From NCBI RefSeq assembly GCF_012911565.1, contig NZ_JAAMPU010000107.1, positions 310,001 through 374,000 on the forward strand: a stretch of DNA of 64,000 bases, read 5' to 3'. The notes under the pieces are model-generated. The model saw only the letters and a program-made list of their open reading frames with translations. It was not told where the DNA came from and ran no database searches. Position numbers and translations under genes: made by a program. This stretch comes from Flavobacterium silvaticum. Its GTDB lineage: Bacteria; Bacteroidota; Bacteroidia; Flavobacteriales; Flavobacteriaceae. Of the stretch, positions 40,688-51,448 are shown piece after piece. Positions within the stretch are counted from its first letter, which is position 1. Every line of letters begins with the position of its first letter.

Positions 40688-41950
40688 TTATTTAAGCGCC
40701 TCGTTGAGTGGAATCTTCTGCCCATTGCGGAATGCGACAATGTAAGCCGATGTAAACCCTTTTGCCTTAGCTTCTGCCAAACGGTCTTTAGCGCTGCCGT
40801 AGTCTGACGTTTCACCATAAAAATACTTATATAGTTTTCCGCCATCATTGCTCATGCTGACGCCACCAAGTCCGTTGAAATTACTTGGCGTCAAAGGCAA
40901 ATTGCGTCCGCTTGCCGAAATCTGGACTTTAAAAATGATGGTGCCGGAAGCTGATGCAGGCTCGACCGTTTCTGCCGGAACAACTGTTTTTGGAGTTACC
41001 GATTGGGATGTTTCGGCGACAGGTTTTTCTACTGGTTTTTCCACAACCACAGAAGTCGTAGGTGTTGGCGTCGGTTGTGGCTCACGGGCCGAATCAGGTA
41101 TTCGTTCCGATGGCTTTTCACCTACAGGCGCCACATTTCCATTTCCATAATATTCTTTTTTGTAGCTGACGATGGCTTTGGCAATAGATTTTGCAATTTC
41201 ATCCTGGCCTTCTTCCGAATCAAGGTACGATCCGTCTTTAAGATTCGAAATAAAACCCATTTCAATCAGCACACGTGGCATGTAAGCTTTATGCAAAACC
41301 ATATACGGAGCCTGTTTCACCCCACGGCTTTTCTTGTTCAGATCCTGGACAAAAATATCCTGTATCTTGCTCGCCAGCGTGATGCTGTTGTCGAGGAATT
41401 CTTCCTGCATCAGTTCCATCCCGATCATGGTTTCGGGCGAATTCGGATCAAAACCTTCGTACTTTTCCTTGTAGTCCTTTTCGAGAGTGATGACCGAGTT
41501 TTCTCGCTTTGCAGCTTCAAGGTTCGAGGCATTCTTGGTCATACCCATTACGTAGGTCTCGGTTCCTTCGGCGGCAGCATTTTTATTGGCGTTGCAATGG
41601 ATCGATACGAATATGTTGGCATCGGCGCGGTTGGCAATATTGGCGCGTTCTACCAATTCAATGAAAACATCAGTCTGACGTGTATAAATTACCTGAAATC
41701 CGGAAGTTGACTCCAATATCTTTCCTACTTTTTGGGCAACTGCAAGTGAAATGTTTTTTTCGATATGACCGTTGTATGTCGCCCCGAAATCTTTTCCGCC
41801 ATGACCAGCATCAAGCGCGACTTTAAACTTGCCCGATTGTGCCGAAGCAGAAAAACAGATTGCCAAAAAAAGTAGGTATATTGGATATTTCAATAGGTTC
41901 AAAAGACGATGCGGATTCGTTTTTAATGGAAGATATGTGGCGAAGTCCAT
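40688..41950 (-). CDS. N-acetylmuramoyl-L-alanine amidase (AmiC-type), paralogue 1
   Basis: 420 residues: hydrophobic signal (YPIYLLFLAICFSASAQ), Amidase_3 catalytic domain about 43-270 with zinc ligands in DAGHGGKD, HIEK and SIHCNAN plus the catalytic Glu in VLIEMGFISN, a proline/threonine/valine-rich linker (about 275-340), and a C-terminal SPOR-like domain (VQISASGRNLPL ... ). It cuts the bond between MurNAc and L-Ala in peptidoglycan, typically during cell division. It is a tandem paralogue of the next gene, 206 bp upstream, with near-identical catalytic sequence. Confidence 0.93.
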   Translation of the reverse strand: MDFATYLPLKTNPHRLLNLLKYPIYLLFLAICFSASAQSGKFKVALDAGHGGKDFGATYNGHIEKNISLAVAQKVGKILESTSGFQVIYTRQTDVFIELVERANIANRADANIFVSIHCNANKNAAAEGTETYVMGMTKNASNLEAAKRENSVITLEKDYKEKYEGFDPNSPETMIGMELMQEEFLDNSITLASKIQDIFVQDLNKKSRGVKQAPYMVLHKAYMPRVLIEMGFISNLKDGSYLDSEEGQDEIAKSIAKAIVSYKKEYYGNGNVAPVGEKPSERIPDSAREPQPTPTPTTSVVVEKPVEKPVAETSQSVTPKTVVPAETVEPASASGTIIFKVQISASGRNLPLTPSNFNGLGGVSMSNDGGKLYKYFYGETSDYGSAKDRLAEAKAKGFTSAYIVAFRNGQKIPLNEALK

Positions 41951-42156
41951 TACTGAGTTTTTTGACAGATTAATTACAGATTTCGATTGATGCGAAGGGC
42001 AAAAATAATTAACAATTAATGATTAACAATGAGTAATTGACACGGAAAATGCGACAAGAATCCGAACTACATGAATAGCAGGAAACTAAATAATTCGCTA
42101 TATTCCGAAAACGGATAACAGGTGTTTAAATTGCAATCGGCAAAAAGAAACTTATA

Positions 42157-43347
42157 TCACTGAGGAACAGCCTCGTCCATACTGATGTTTTTGCCATTGC
42201 GGAATGCCACGACAAAGGCTGACGGATATTTCGACTTTACTTCTTCGCACTGTCGACGTATGGTGTCGATGTCCGAAGTCTTTCCGTAATAATACCTGTA
42301 ATTTTTACCTTCCGTAGTCATGCTGACACCTTTAAGGCCTTTGAAATTCTTGGGCTGGAGCGGTAACTTACGGCTGCTTGAAGAAATCTGGACTTTGAAA
42401 ACCACACCATTGACTACAGGAGCCGATTTCGATTCGGATACCGTATCTTTTGGCTCTGGTTTTACAGCAATCGTTTTGGTATCTGAATCCGGGATACGCT
42501 GGGAAGGCTTGATTTCCGGTTCGTCCTGTGATCCGCCGAAATATTCTTTTTTGTAACTGATGATTGCATTCGCGATTGCCTGTGCGATTTCTTTTTGCCC
42601 GCTTTCCGAATCAAGATACGATCCGTCGTTCGGGTTCGAAATAAACCCCATTTCAATAAGAACGCGTGGCATATAGGCTTTATGAAGCACCATATACGGC
42701 GCCTGTTTCACACCACGGCTTTTTTTATCGAGCTTGTTCACAAAAATATCCTGGATATTGTCGGCGAGGGCAATGCTGTTCTTCATGTATTCTTCTGCCA
42801 TGATGTCGATTCCAATCATGGTTTCGGGTGAATTCGGGTCAAAACCTTCGTATTTCTGCTTGTAATCCTTCTCTAACGTTACCACAGAGTTCTCACGTTT
42901 TGCCGCTTCAAGGTTCGATTTGTTTTTGGTCATACCCATCACATACGTCTCGGTTCCTTCTGCCGCGCTGTTCTTGTTCGCATTGCAATGGATTGATACA
43001 AAAATGTTCGAATTGGCGCGGTTGGCAATATTGGCACGTTCGACCAATTCTATGAATACATCTGTTTTTCTGGTATAGATGACTTTGATTCCAGATGTAT
43101 TTTCCAGAATCCGCCCCACTTCACGTACAACGGCAAGTGATATCTCCTTTTCGACATGGCCGTTGTAATTAGCTCCCGTGTCTTTGCCGCCGTGCCCTGC
43201 ATCAAGCGTTACTTTGAATATATTCGACTGGCCCACAGATGCATTGAAGTAAAACATCATAGAACCTATAAATACTGCTTTTGCAAAGCCGGTAACTCCC
43301 ATAAACCTAAACGTTAATTTTAATGGAATACAAAATCGCAATCTCAT
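42157..43347 (-). CDS. N-acetylmuramoyl-L-alanine amidase (AmiC-type), paralogue 2
   Basis: 396 residues with the same layout as its downstream neighbour: signal segment, Amidase_3 domain (DAGHGGKDTGANYNGHVEK, SIHCNANKNSAAEG, VLIEMGFISNPND), shorter linker (about 265-300) and SPOR-like C-terminus (VQISSSSRKLPLQPKNF). Catalytic residues are all kept. By eye roughly four in five residues of the catalytic domains agree, while linker and tail have diverged. It is transcribed divergently from lptD across a 93-bp region. Confidence 0.93.
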   Translation of the reverse strand: MRLRFCIPLKLTFRFMGVTGFAKAVFIGSMMFYFNASVGQSNIFKVTLDAGHGGKDTGANYNGHVEKEISLAVVREVGRILENTSGIKVIYTRKTDVFIELVERANIANRANSNIFVSIHCNANKNSAAEGTETYVMGMTKNKSNLEAAKRENSVVTLEKDYKQKYEGFDPNSPETMIGIDIMAEEYMKNSIALADNIQDIFVNKLDKKSRGVKQAPYMVLHKAYMPRVLIEMGFISNPNDGSYLDSESGQKEIAQAIANAIISYKKEYFGGSQDEPEIKPSQRIPDSDTKTIAVKPEPKDTVSESKSAPVVNGVVFKVQISSSSRKLPLQPKNFKGLKGVSMTTEGKNYRYYYGKTSDIDTIRRQCEEVKSKYPSAFVVAFRNGKNISMDEAVPQ

Positions 43348-43378
43348 TATTTAATTATTTTTGACGGAAAATTATCTG

Positions 43379-43386
43379 TAAGTTTG
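43379..43386 (+). promoter_or_regulatory. Candidate -7 element (TAAGTTTG) of lptD
   Basis: Exact TANNTTTG in the divergent amidase-lptD region, 54 bp upstream of the lptD TTG start; a TTTTTG lies 15 bases further upstream, slightly close for a -33 box. Confidence 0.35.
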
Positions 43387-43440
43387 GCCCGTAAAACCAA
43401 GCATTTCCTCATAAATCCGTACAAAATTAGCACATAAGAT

Positions 43441-46125
43441 TTGCGACCAAACATAGTTCATATCGTTTTATCAGCAATCTTGCTAACACTTTTCGCTTCG
43501 AGTTCCTACGGTCAGGAAATCCCGCCTAAAAAAACCAGTATTTCTCCGGTAATTCCTTCTGATACTACCGTGGTAAAGGTTCCTGAAGTTGACAACATCC
43601 CGGATTCCACCCAAATCGAAGTGGCAAAAGTCCAGGATACGACAAAGCCGAAAAAAGGGGCCATTCTGAGCCAGATCAAACGCAAGGCAAAAGATTACGA
43701 ACGCATCGACCAAAAGACCAAACAGATTACATTATACAATGAAGCCGAACTGTATTACGAAGACATAGAGCTAAAATCCGGCATCATAGTCATGGATTAT
43801 GAAAAGCAGGAAATCTATGCCGGCCGTATCAAAGACAGCACAGGTGCGTACACCCAGTTTCCGGTTTTCAAGCAAGGCAGCAATGTCGTGGAGCCAGATT
43901 CCATAAGATTCAATTACAAGACAAAAAAAGCACTCGTCTGGAATTCAAGGACCGAGCAGATGGATTTTCGGATAAAGGCCGACATCACCAAACGAGAGAA
44001 CGATTCCGTCTACTACATGAAAGGGGCACGTTTCACCACTTCCAAAGACATCGATGATCCCGAGTACTATTTTGTGACGAACAAAGTCAAATTCGTTCCC
44101 GGCCAGAAGGTCGTCGTCGGTTTTACGAACATGGTCATCGCCGATGTACCAACGCCAATCATTTTGCCTTTTGCTTTTTTCCCGATGACCGATAAAGCCC
44201 AGTCGGGTTTGTTATTGCCATCTTACGGAGAGAACAACCAGCGTGGCTTCTTTTTACAGAACCTTGGCTATTATCTGGCGCTTTCTGACAATTACGACTT
44301 AGCCGTTCTTGGGGATTATTACACAAACGGAAGTTATGCACTCCGTGGTGAATCACGTTATGCCTACAGGTATCGGTTTTCTGGAAACATTAACGTCCGA
44401 TATGAAAACCTGATTACAAGTGAACGCGGATTGCCTGATTATGCACGGCAGAATATCTATAACATCCAGTGGTCGCATACCCAGGATTCAAAAGCGAGTT
44501 CAGGGTCACGTTTTTCGGCATCGGTCAACATGGGAAGCAGCAAATACTTCCGCCAGTCGATAAACCAGGTCAATGTTGGATCAACCATGAACAACAACCT
44601 GAGTTCTTCCATTTCCTATTCGAAATCCTTTGCCACTATTCCTGCCGTGAATATGTCACTTACGGCCACGCATTCGCAAAACACGAATACCGAGGAAATC
44701 AACATGACCTTACCGACGCTTCAGGCCAGTGTTGACCGTATCTTCCCTTTTGCACCCGGCGATGGACCTAAGAAAGGATTTATCAAGAACCTGAATTTCC
44801 AGTACTCGCTTCGGGGTGAAAACCGTATAAAAACCTATGATTCGTTGTTTTTCAAGCCGCAGATGTTTAAAGACGCACAAATCGGTTTGCAACACAGCAT
44901 TCCAATCGCCACCAATTTTAAATTATTCAAATATTTCAGCGCTTCCACAACGGCCAATTACAACGAAGTCTGGTACATGAAAACAATCCGTAAGGATTAT
45001 GACGCTACTACCAGGAAAGATACAACTACAACTGTAAATGGTTTCGATGCTTACCGGACTTACAATTTCGGAGCGAGTATCGGAACAACTATTTACGGTA
45101 CGTTCAACTTTGGTTCCGACAAGAAAATACAGGCCATACGCCACGTTATGCGTCCTTCGGTTTCATACACCTATACGCCAAGCTTCGACCAGTATTATGA
45201 AAATTACACTTCTTACGCCACTGCAGAAGCCGTCGTAAAAGAATATTCCAGATTCGAAGGCGGAATTTTCGGATCGCCCGGAAAGAACCTGTCGAACAAC
45301 ATCGGGTTTTCCCTGAGTAACACATTCGAAGCCAAGGTGACTGAAAAAGACACCACGATAACCGAACCGCGTAAAGTCATGTTGCTCAACAACCTGAACC
45401 TTTCTACCGGATACAATGTTGCAGCAGATTCACTCGCCTGGTCGCCTTTGCGTATCAGCGGCGGGACACAGTTGTTCAAAAACAAGATGAATATCAACTT
45501 TGGCGCGACGCTGAACCCGTATGCCATAGACAATCAAGGGCGTGTTATTGACAAATTCAACATCGACAACGGCGGATCGCTTTTCCGCATGACCAATGCC
45601 AACCTCACATTGGGTTATTCGCTTGCAAGCAGTGATACCAAAAGCGGCAACAAGAAAACAGGTGATTCGCAGGGGGAACGCAATGGCGGCCGGGACGACG
45701 ATTTGTTCGGGCGCAACGTAGATCCTTCTTCCAGAAATGATCAATCTGACGATGAGGAAAAAGATCCCATAAGCGAATTTTTCAAACTCGACATCCCATG
45801 GGACATGACCCTTGCCTACTCTTTTAATTATTCGAATACGGCGCGTGAAAACCGTATATCAGGTAACTCGTTAATGGTTTCGGTCAACAGCGACATTACT
45901 CCAATGTGGAAAGTAGGTGTCTCAACCGGTTATGATTTTGTCCAGAAAGGGGTCACATTCACCCAATTGCGTTTTGACAGGGATTTGAAAAGCTGGAAAC
46001 TGAATTTCAGCTGGGTGCCTTTCGGAACCAATTCTTACTGGAGTTTCTTTATCGGAATCAAAGCCAGCGTGCTTCAGGATGTCAAGTATGACAAGAGAAG
46101 CGTGCCTGACCGTATCATACAATAA
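43441..46125 (+). CDS. lptD: LPS-assembly outer-membrane protein LptD
   Basis: 894 residues. Signal peptide (IVLSAILLTLFASSSYGQ), an N-terminal OstA/LptA-like beta-jellyroll (about 95-240, with QITLYNEAELYYEDIEL and VVVGFTNMVIADVP) and a large C-terminal barrel (ILPFAFFPMTDKAQSG onward). It inserts LPS in the outer leaflet with LptE. A notable acidic low-complexity loop (RDDDLFGR ... NDQSDDEEKD) interrupts the barrel near 740-775 and is probably extracellular. Start is TTG at 43441; no better start exists. Followed by an M19 dipeptidase gene after 14 bp. Confidence 0.92.
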   Translation: MRPNIVHIVLSAILLTLFASSSYGQEIPPKKTSISPVIPSDTTVVKVPEVDNIPDSTQIEVAKVQDTTKPKKGAILSQIKRKAKDYERIDQKTKQITLYNEAELYYEDIELKSGIIVMDYEKQEIYAGRIKDSTGAYTQFPVFKQGSNVVEPDSIRFNYKTKKALVWNSRTEQMDFRIKADITKRENDSVYYMKGARFTTSKDIDDPEYYFVTNKVKFVPGQKVVVGFTNMVIADVPTPIILPFAFFPMTDKAQSGLLLPSYGENNQRGFFLQNLGYYLALSDNYDLAVLGDYYTNGSYALRGESRYAYRYRFSGNINVRYENLITSERGLPDYARQNIYNIQWSHTQDSKASSGSRFSASVNMGSSKYFRQSINQVNVGSTMNNNLSSSISYSKSFATIPAVNMSLTATHSQNTNTEEINMTLPTLQASVDRIFPFAPGDGPKKGFIKNLNFQYSLRGENRIKTYDSLFFKPQMFKDAQIGLQHSIPIATNFKLFKYFSASTTANYNEVWYMKTIRKDYDATTRKDTTTTVNGFDAYRTYNFGASIGTTIYGTFNFGSDKKIQAIRHVMRPSVSYTYTPSFDQYYENYTSYATAEAVVKEYSRFEGGIFGSPGKNLSNNIGFSLSNTFEAKVTEKDTTITEPRKVMLLNNLNLSTGYNVAADSLAWSPLRISGGTQLFKNKMNINFGATLNPYAIDNQGRVIDKFNIDNGGSLFRMTNANLTLGYSLASSDTKSGNKKTGDSQGERNGGRDDDLFGRNVDPSSRNDQSDDEEKDPISEFFKLDIPWDMTLAYSFNYSNTARENRISGNSLMVSVNSDITPMWKVGVSTGYDFVQKGVTFTQLRFDRDLKSWKLNFSWVPFGTNSYWSFFIGIKASVLQDVKYDKRSVPDRIIQ

Positions 46126-46139
46126 CTACCCTAAAAGCT

Positions 46140-47258
46140 ATGAGCAAATCACAACACTGGTCCAGACGTAAATTCGTATACACACTGTCAGGAGCCGGGG
46201 CATTGGTATTGGTCAATCCCGAATTTCTCTGGGCAGAGAATCAAATTGATCCGGGAATTGCGAAAATCGTATCCGAAACATTTGGCATCGATACCCATAA
46301 CCATATCGATGTTCCCTTTGATAAATCGGCTGTCGCTCCAAAATTAGATTTGGCAGGTGATATGAAAAAATCAGGACTTTCCGCTATATGCATGACATTC
46401 GCCGTTGATCGTCCCGAACTAAAAAATCCGGGTGAAGCTTACGACAGATTCCTCAACGGATTGACCGCAATGGACGCGATTCTTGAAGCCAACGGCATAA
46501 AACGTTCGCTCAATCTGGGCGACATTCAAAAAGCCCATAAAAACAACCAATCTACCGTCATCCAATCTGTAGAAGGCGGCCATTTTCTCGAAGGTAAAAT
46601 CGACAGGCTGGAGGTAGCTTATAATCGTGGCTTACGCCATTTGGGGTTGCTTCACGACAATGATGCTTCGGTGCCTTTGGGCGATGTGTTTACGAATCCG
46701 CCTCAATTTGGCGGGTTGACTTCTTTTGGGGCAGATGCAATCCGCGAAGCCGAACGGTTGGGAATACTTATAGATCTTTCCCATGCCGACAACAATACGG
46801 TCAACGGAGCTTTGAAAGTAGCGACGCGTCCGGTTTTGGTTTCACATACCGGTTTGGATACAAGATTGGGTTCCGATGAAAAGTTTGCCAAAATGATGCG
46901 ACCGCGTCTCATAAGTGCCGAGCAAGCCAAAATTGTCGCTGATGCCGGCGGTGTCATTGGCGTATGGACTCATCTCGCCGATTCCGCAACTGCTTATGCC
47001 GAAAACATAAAAGCCATGGTCGATGTGGTCGGAATCGATCATGTGGCAATCGGAACCGATACAAAATTGAGTACTGCCGATACCAATCCCAGACCGGGAC
47101 AATCGACAAACCAAGCCTTCAAAGACCAAAAGACCGGCTTCTATTATGCAGTGGTCGAAGCACTTTTAGGAGCTGGTTTCAATGAAGCTGAAATTGGTAA
47201 AATTGGCGGCGGGAATTTCCTGCGGATATTCGACACTGCCACAAAAAACAAACACTAA
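46140..47258 (+). CDS. M19-family (renal dipeptidase-like) membrane dipeptidase, Tat-type signal
   Basis: 372 residues. The N-terminus SRRKFVYTLSGAGALVLV is a good twin-arginine signal. The zinc-dependent dipeptidase fold follows: DTHNHIDVPF (first metal pair), QSVEGGHFLEG (bridging Glu), LIDLSHADNNT, VLVSHTGLD (second-site His) and GVWTH. A C-terminal IGTDTK...GGGNFLRIF matches the family. It should cleave dipeptides, including those with D-residues, in the periplasm. Between lptD (14 bp) and ridA (16 bp), all same strand. Confidence 0.9.
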   Translation: MSKSQHWSRRKFVYTLSGAGALVLVNPEFLWAENQIDPGIAKIVSETFGIDTHNHIDVPFDKSAVAPKLDLAGDMKKSGLSAICMTFAVDRPELKNPGEAYDRFLNGLTAMDAILEANGIKRSLNLGDIQKAHKNNQSTVIQSVEGGHFLEGKIDRLEVAYNRGLRHLGLLHDNDASVPLGDVFTNPPQFGGLTSFGADAIREAERLGILIDLSHADNNTVNGALKVATRPVLVSHTGLDTRLGSDEKFAKMMRPRLISAEQAKIVADAGGVIGVWTHLADSATAYAENIKAMVDVVGIDHVAIGTDTKLSTADTNPRPGQSTNQAFKDQKTGFYYAVVEALLGAGFNEAEIGKIGGGNFLRIFDTATKNKH

Positions 47259-47274
47259 CAACTTTTATATAGTT

Positions 47275-47658
47275 ATGAGCAAGCACATTATTTTTACAGA
47301 TAAAGCACCCGCGCCAATAGGCCCATACAGTCAGGCCGTGCGTTTTGGGAACACGGTTTACACGTCGGGCCAGATTGCAATCGATCCGGCGACAGGAAAT
47401 ATCGTAACCGACAATATCGCGAATGAAACCGTCCAGGTCATGGAAAACCTCAAAGTGGTTTTAGCCGCGGAAAATCTTGATTTCCGGAATGTGGTAAAGA
47501 CTACGATTTTCCTAATGGATATGGCCGATTTTGGAGAAGTTAACCGCATTTACGGAAGCTACCTCGACGAAGCGACTGCTCCGGCACGCGAAACAGTCCA
47601 GGTTGCCGGATTGCCGAAGGGCGTTCGGGTTGAGATTTCGATGATTGCGATGGGGTAA
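47275..47658 (+). CDS. ridA: RidA-family enamine/imine deaminase
   Basis: 127 residues from ATG 47275. APAPIGPYSQAV at the start, VYTSGQIAIDPATG, and the C-terminal PARETVQVAGLPKGVRVEI contain the conserved arginine (in PARETV) and glutamate of RidA. It hydrolyses reactive 2-aminoacrylate and similar enamines made by PLP enzymes. The family length is exact. A longer in-frame reading from 47182 would overlap the dipeptidase gene and is not credible. Confidence 0.95.
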   Translation: MSKHIIFTDKAPAPIGPYSQAVRFGNTVYTSGQIAIDPATGNIVTDNIANETVQVMENLKVVLAAENLDFRNVVKTTIFLMDMADFGEVNRIYGSYLDEATAPARETVQVAGLPKGVRVEISMIAMG

Positions 47659-47663
47659 AAGTT

Positions 47664-47830
47664 AGGGAGTTCGGGAGTTCAAAAGATCGGAAGAGTCGGC
47701 AAAGTCGGTAAAGATCGGAATACGAGAAGAAATTCAAATGAAAAAAGCACCCAATCATTGAGTGCTTTTTTTTGTTTCAATTGCTGAACTAAGTCTTCCG
47801 ATCTTCCGAACTTCAAACTCCCGAACTTCC
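47664..47830. repeat. Inverted repeat with 9-bp iterations around a terminator
   Basis: The left arm has GTTCGGGAGTTCAAAAGATC then the 9-mer series GTCGGCAAA-GTCGGTAAA (47696-47713). The right arm has CTTCCGATCTTCCGAACTTC and AAACTCCCGAAC, complementary to the left. In the middle at 47742-47772 AAAAAGCAC / AGTGCTTTTTTTT forms a rho-independent terminator for ridA and the converging kinase gene. Same style as the repeat at 16992-17085. Confidence 0.7.
47738..47773. terminator. Terminator between ridA and the BadF-type kinase gene
   Basis: Stem AAAAAAGCAC / GTGCTTTTTTTT with a partially paired loop (CCAATCATTGA) and T-runs in both directions, placed between two converging genes. Confidence 0.8.
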
Positions 47831-47831
47831 T

Positions 47832-48683
47832 TTAATTATTGACCGAATGATATGCAATCAGTCCATCAATCGGACGACGTAAAACGTTGCCCAGTTTTAT
47901 CTTGTGCTTCGACAATACCTCTTTGAGTTCATCACGCAGATAAAAAGCGATGGAACCAATGAAATGTACCGGAGCCGTTTTGTGTTCTTCGTATTGTTTG
48001 ATATATAAATCCACGAAGTCCTCCATGGCGTTATGGATCAGCTTCTTGCAAAACTCATTATCCTTGTGTTGGATCAGGAATTTGGCGAATGTAGCGAGGT
48101 AAGCATTCGGATTCGGTTCTTTGTACAAATTGTGCTTGATGACATCTGCCTCCAGATCATGTGCTTTTTCAAACTCAGCCGCCAGATCCTTTGGCATCTT
48201 GTTGAAATAGTACGAACGGATCAGTTCACGTCCGAAACGGTTCCCGCTGCAATCGTCCATGGCGATATAACCTAACGATTGTACCTTTTGATGCAATTCT
48301 TTTCCATCAAAATAACTGCAGTTCGAGCCTGTTCCCAGAATACAGACAATGGCCGATTCATTTCTGGGGGTCGTTGCATAAACAGCGGCATAAGTATCTT
48401 CATTGACCGAAATCACGGCATTCGGAAAATACTCTTTAAAGATTGCCGACAGGAAATTACGCATACGTTCCGTACCGCAACCCGCTCCGTAAAAATACAG
48501 GTGGGTCACGCTTTTGCGATTGTGCGAAATATCGAATCGGTCGTTGAGGCGGTTGAGCACCTCGTCTTTGCCGAGTACCTCAGGGTTTACGCCCAGGGAT
48601 TGTGTGGTGAACAGCACCTTGCCGGAATCGTCGATTGCGATCCAGTCGGCTTTGGTGGAACCACTGTCTACTAATAATTTCAT
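47832..48683 (-). CDS. BadF/BcrA-type ATPase, N-acetylglucosamine kinase-like
   Basis: 283 residues from ATG 48683 (MKLLVDSGSTKADW; an upstream in-frame start would add 9 residues). ASKHA fold: phosphate-1 motif VDSGSTKADW, phosphate-2 CILGTGSNCSYFD, and an adenosine-type motif HFIGSIAFYL near the end. Cysteines in GYIAMDDCSGN fit the sugar-kinase branch that includes GlcNAc kinase, so it may phosphorylate GlcNAc recovered from peptidoglycan. It could not be a 2-hydroxyacyl dehydratase activator, which needs a Cys-bound cluster. Confidence 0.82.
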   Translation of the reverse strand: MKLLVDSGSTKADWIAIDDSGKVLFTTQSLGVNPEVLGKDEVLNRLNDRFDISHNRKSVTHLYFYGAGCGTERMRNFLSAIFKEYFPNAVISVNEDTYAAVYATTPRNESAIVCILGTGSNCSYFDGKELHQKVQSLGYIAMDDCSGNRFGRELIRSYYFNKMPKDLAAEFEKAHDLEADVIKHNLYKEPNPNAYLATFAKFLIQHKDNEFCKKLIHNAMEDFVDLYIKQYEEHKTAPVHFIGSIAFYLRDELKEVLSKHKIKLGNVLRRPIDGLIAYHSVNN

Positions 48684-48902
48684 TGGGTTTGGGTGAGTTA
48701 GTTCAACCAAGATGAAAGTCGAAAGACGAATGACTAACGACTGTATCTTGATAAATTGACACTTTCGGATTAGTTGAAACGAAAGTGACGATTGGATTTT
48801 TCTGGTTGGTAGTAAGAACGTAATCTAAAAAATGAAACCTGAAATCAGAATGCGCCTTTGACAAGGATTTTGTCCTTCATCATTCATCTTTTCGTCTTTC
48901 AT

Positions 48903-48943
48903 CAAAAAAAAATCCCGCCTGTCGCGCAAACAAGCGGGATTCA
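48903..48943 (-). terminator. Terminator of gapA
   Basis: AATCCCGC / GCGGGATT stem (48911-48918 with 48934-48941) and nine A residues on the left, giving a T-run in the minus-strand transcript. It begins right after the gapA stop. Confidence 0.82.
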
Positions 48944-48949
48944 AAAAAT

Positions 48950-50079
<1,130 letters not shown>

Positions 50080-50080
<1 letters not shown>

Positions 50081-51066
50081 TAAATCGACATGATCTCCGA
50101 CACCCTCAACAACTCCCGGTCAATCTCCGAATGACCTTTGATGGCCTGCTCGAGTGGCGTCAATGTAATCTTATCTCCAAGGATACCGACCATAAAATTC
50201 GATTTTCCTTCTAACAATGTTTCAACTGCCCTTACGCCCAAACGACTCGCCAGCACACGGTCAAAACAAGACGGCGCGCCTCCGCGTTGCATATGGCCCA
50301 GGACGGAAACACGTACATCATATTCGGGCAGATTACTTTCTACGTAATCTTTAAGCTCGAAAACATTCTTGCCTATCTTATCACCTTCGGCAATCACGAC
50401 GATACTTGACGATTTTCCCGATAGTTTGCTTTTCTTAAGTGAATCGAGAAGTCTCTCCAATCCAAGATCTGACTCAGGAATCAGAATTTCCTCTGCTCCT
50501 GCTCCAATTCCGGCGTTCAATGCAATATGACCGGCATCACGCCCCATGACTTCTACAAAAAACAAGCGGTTGTGGGAAGAAGCCGTATCGCGGATTTTGT
50601 CGATGACATCGATAACCGTATTAAGAGCCGTGTCGTATCCGAGCGTAAAACTTGTTCCGAAAATATCGTTGTCTATGGTTCCCGGAATACCTATTACAGG
50701 AATGTCGAATTCAGAGTTGAATACTTCTGCTCCGGTAAAACTTCCGTCACCGCCGATTACGACCAGGGAGTCGATTTCTGCTTTTTTGATATTATCGAAA
50801 GCTTTCTTACGGCCTTCCGGTGTCATGAATTCTCTGGAGCGGGCAGATTTGAGGATGGTTCCGCCTTTATTGACAATATTGTTTACACTACGAGGTCCCA
50901 TTTCCTTGAAATCTCCCTCGATCATGCCTTGGTAACCGCGGTAAATCCCGACACAACCAATGTTGTGATAAGCACAGGTCCGAACCACGGATCGAATGGC
51001 GGCGTTCATTCCGGGAGCGTCACCTCCGCTGGTTAGCACACCAATCTTTTTTATTGTTTTTGACAT
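50080..51066 (-). CDS. pfkA: ATP-dependent 6-phosphofructokinase
   Basis: 328 residues. GVLTSGGDAPGMNAAIRSV, the ATP-binding GYQGMIEGDF region, GGDGSFTGA, the catalytic GIPGTIDNDIFG and the fructose-6-phosphate motif VMGRDAGHIAL are present, as is LGHMQRGGAPS. It phosphorylates fructose-6-phosphate, the committing glycolytic step. GGDGS (with Gly at the discriminating position) indicates ATP over pyrophosphate. It is transcribed toward gapA, forming a small glycolytic pair. Confidence 0.97.
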
Positions 51067-51448
51067 TTATTTTACTATTAAAATGTAAATTTAGCAAAGA
51101 TGCTTGGTATTTTTTACCCTAAAATTACCGGTTTAGTAGAATTTATGATTTTCAAACGTTTTCGTTGATAAGTTTTGTTTTTGGTTTTGTTTTTTGTGTA
51201 AATTATAAGGGTTTGTGTTACTGAAGCAAAAGTCGGTTTGTTTCCTGAACCATTCCTGATTGATATTTCCGACTTTATTGCTTAGTGAATCTGATGCACA
51301 AGCTATCCCCAACAATCGAAGTTTTAAAAATGCACCAAAAAAAATCAGAGTTGCCGGCGCAAGTAGAGCCAGTAGTTTTTAAGACATCTGTCCTGCTGGC
51401 GAATAGAACTCTTGACAAAAAATAGCTGAACCGTAAAGATTTCCTGTT
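51067..51448. other. Gene-free AT-rich region between pfkA and tamB
   Basis: 382 bp without a credible gene; the short frame at 51133-51315 has no sensible composition or start context. Near pfkA, on the minus strand, CATCTTTG is one base off the TANNTTTG element and could be the pfkA promoter. I see no repeat or RNA structure here. Confidence 0.5.

Noticed and set aside
51133..51315. 60-residue ORF in the pfkA-tamB gap
   Set aside because: AT-rich, low-complexity translation ending KFY with no start context or neighbour support.
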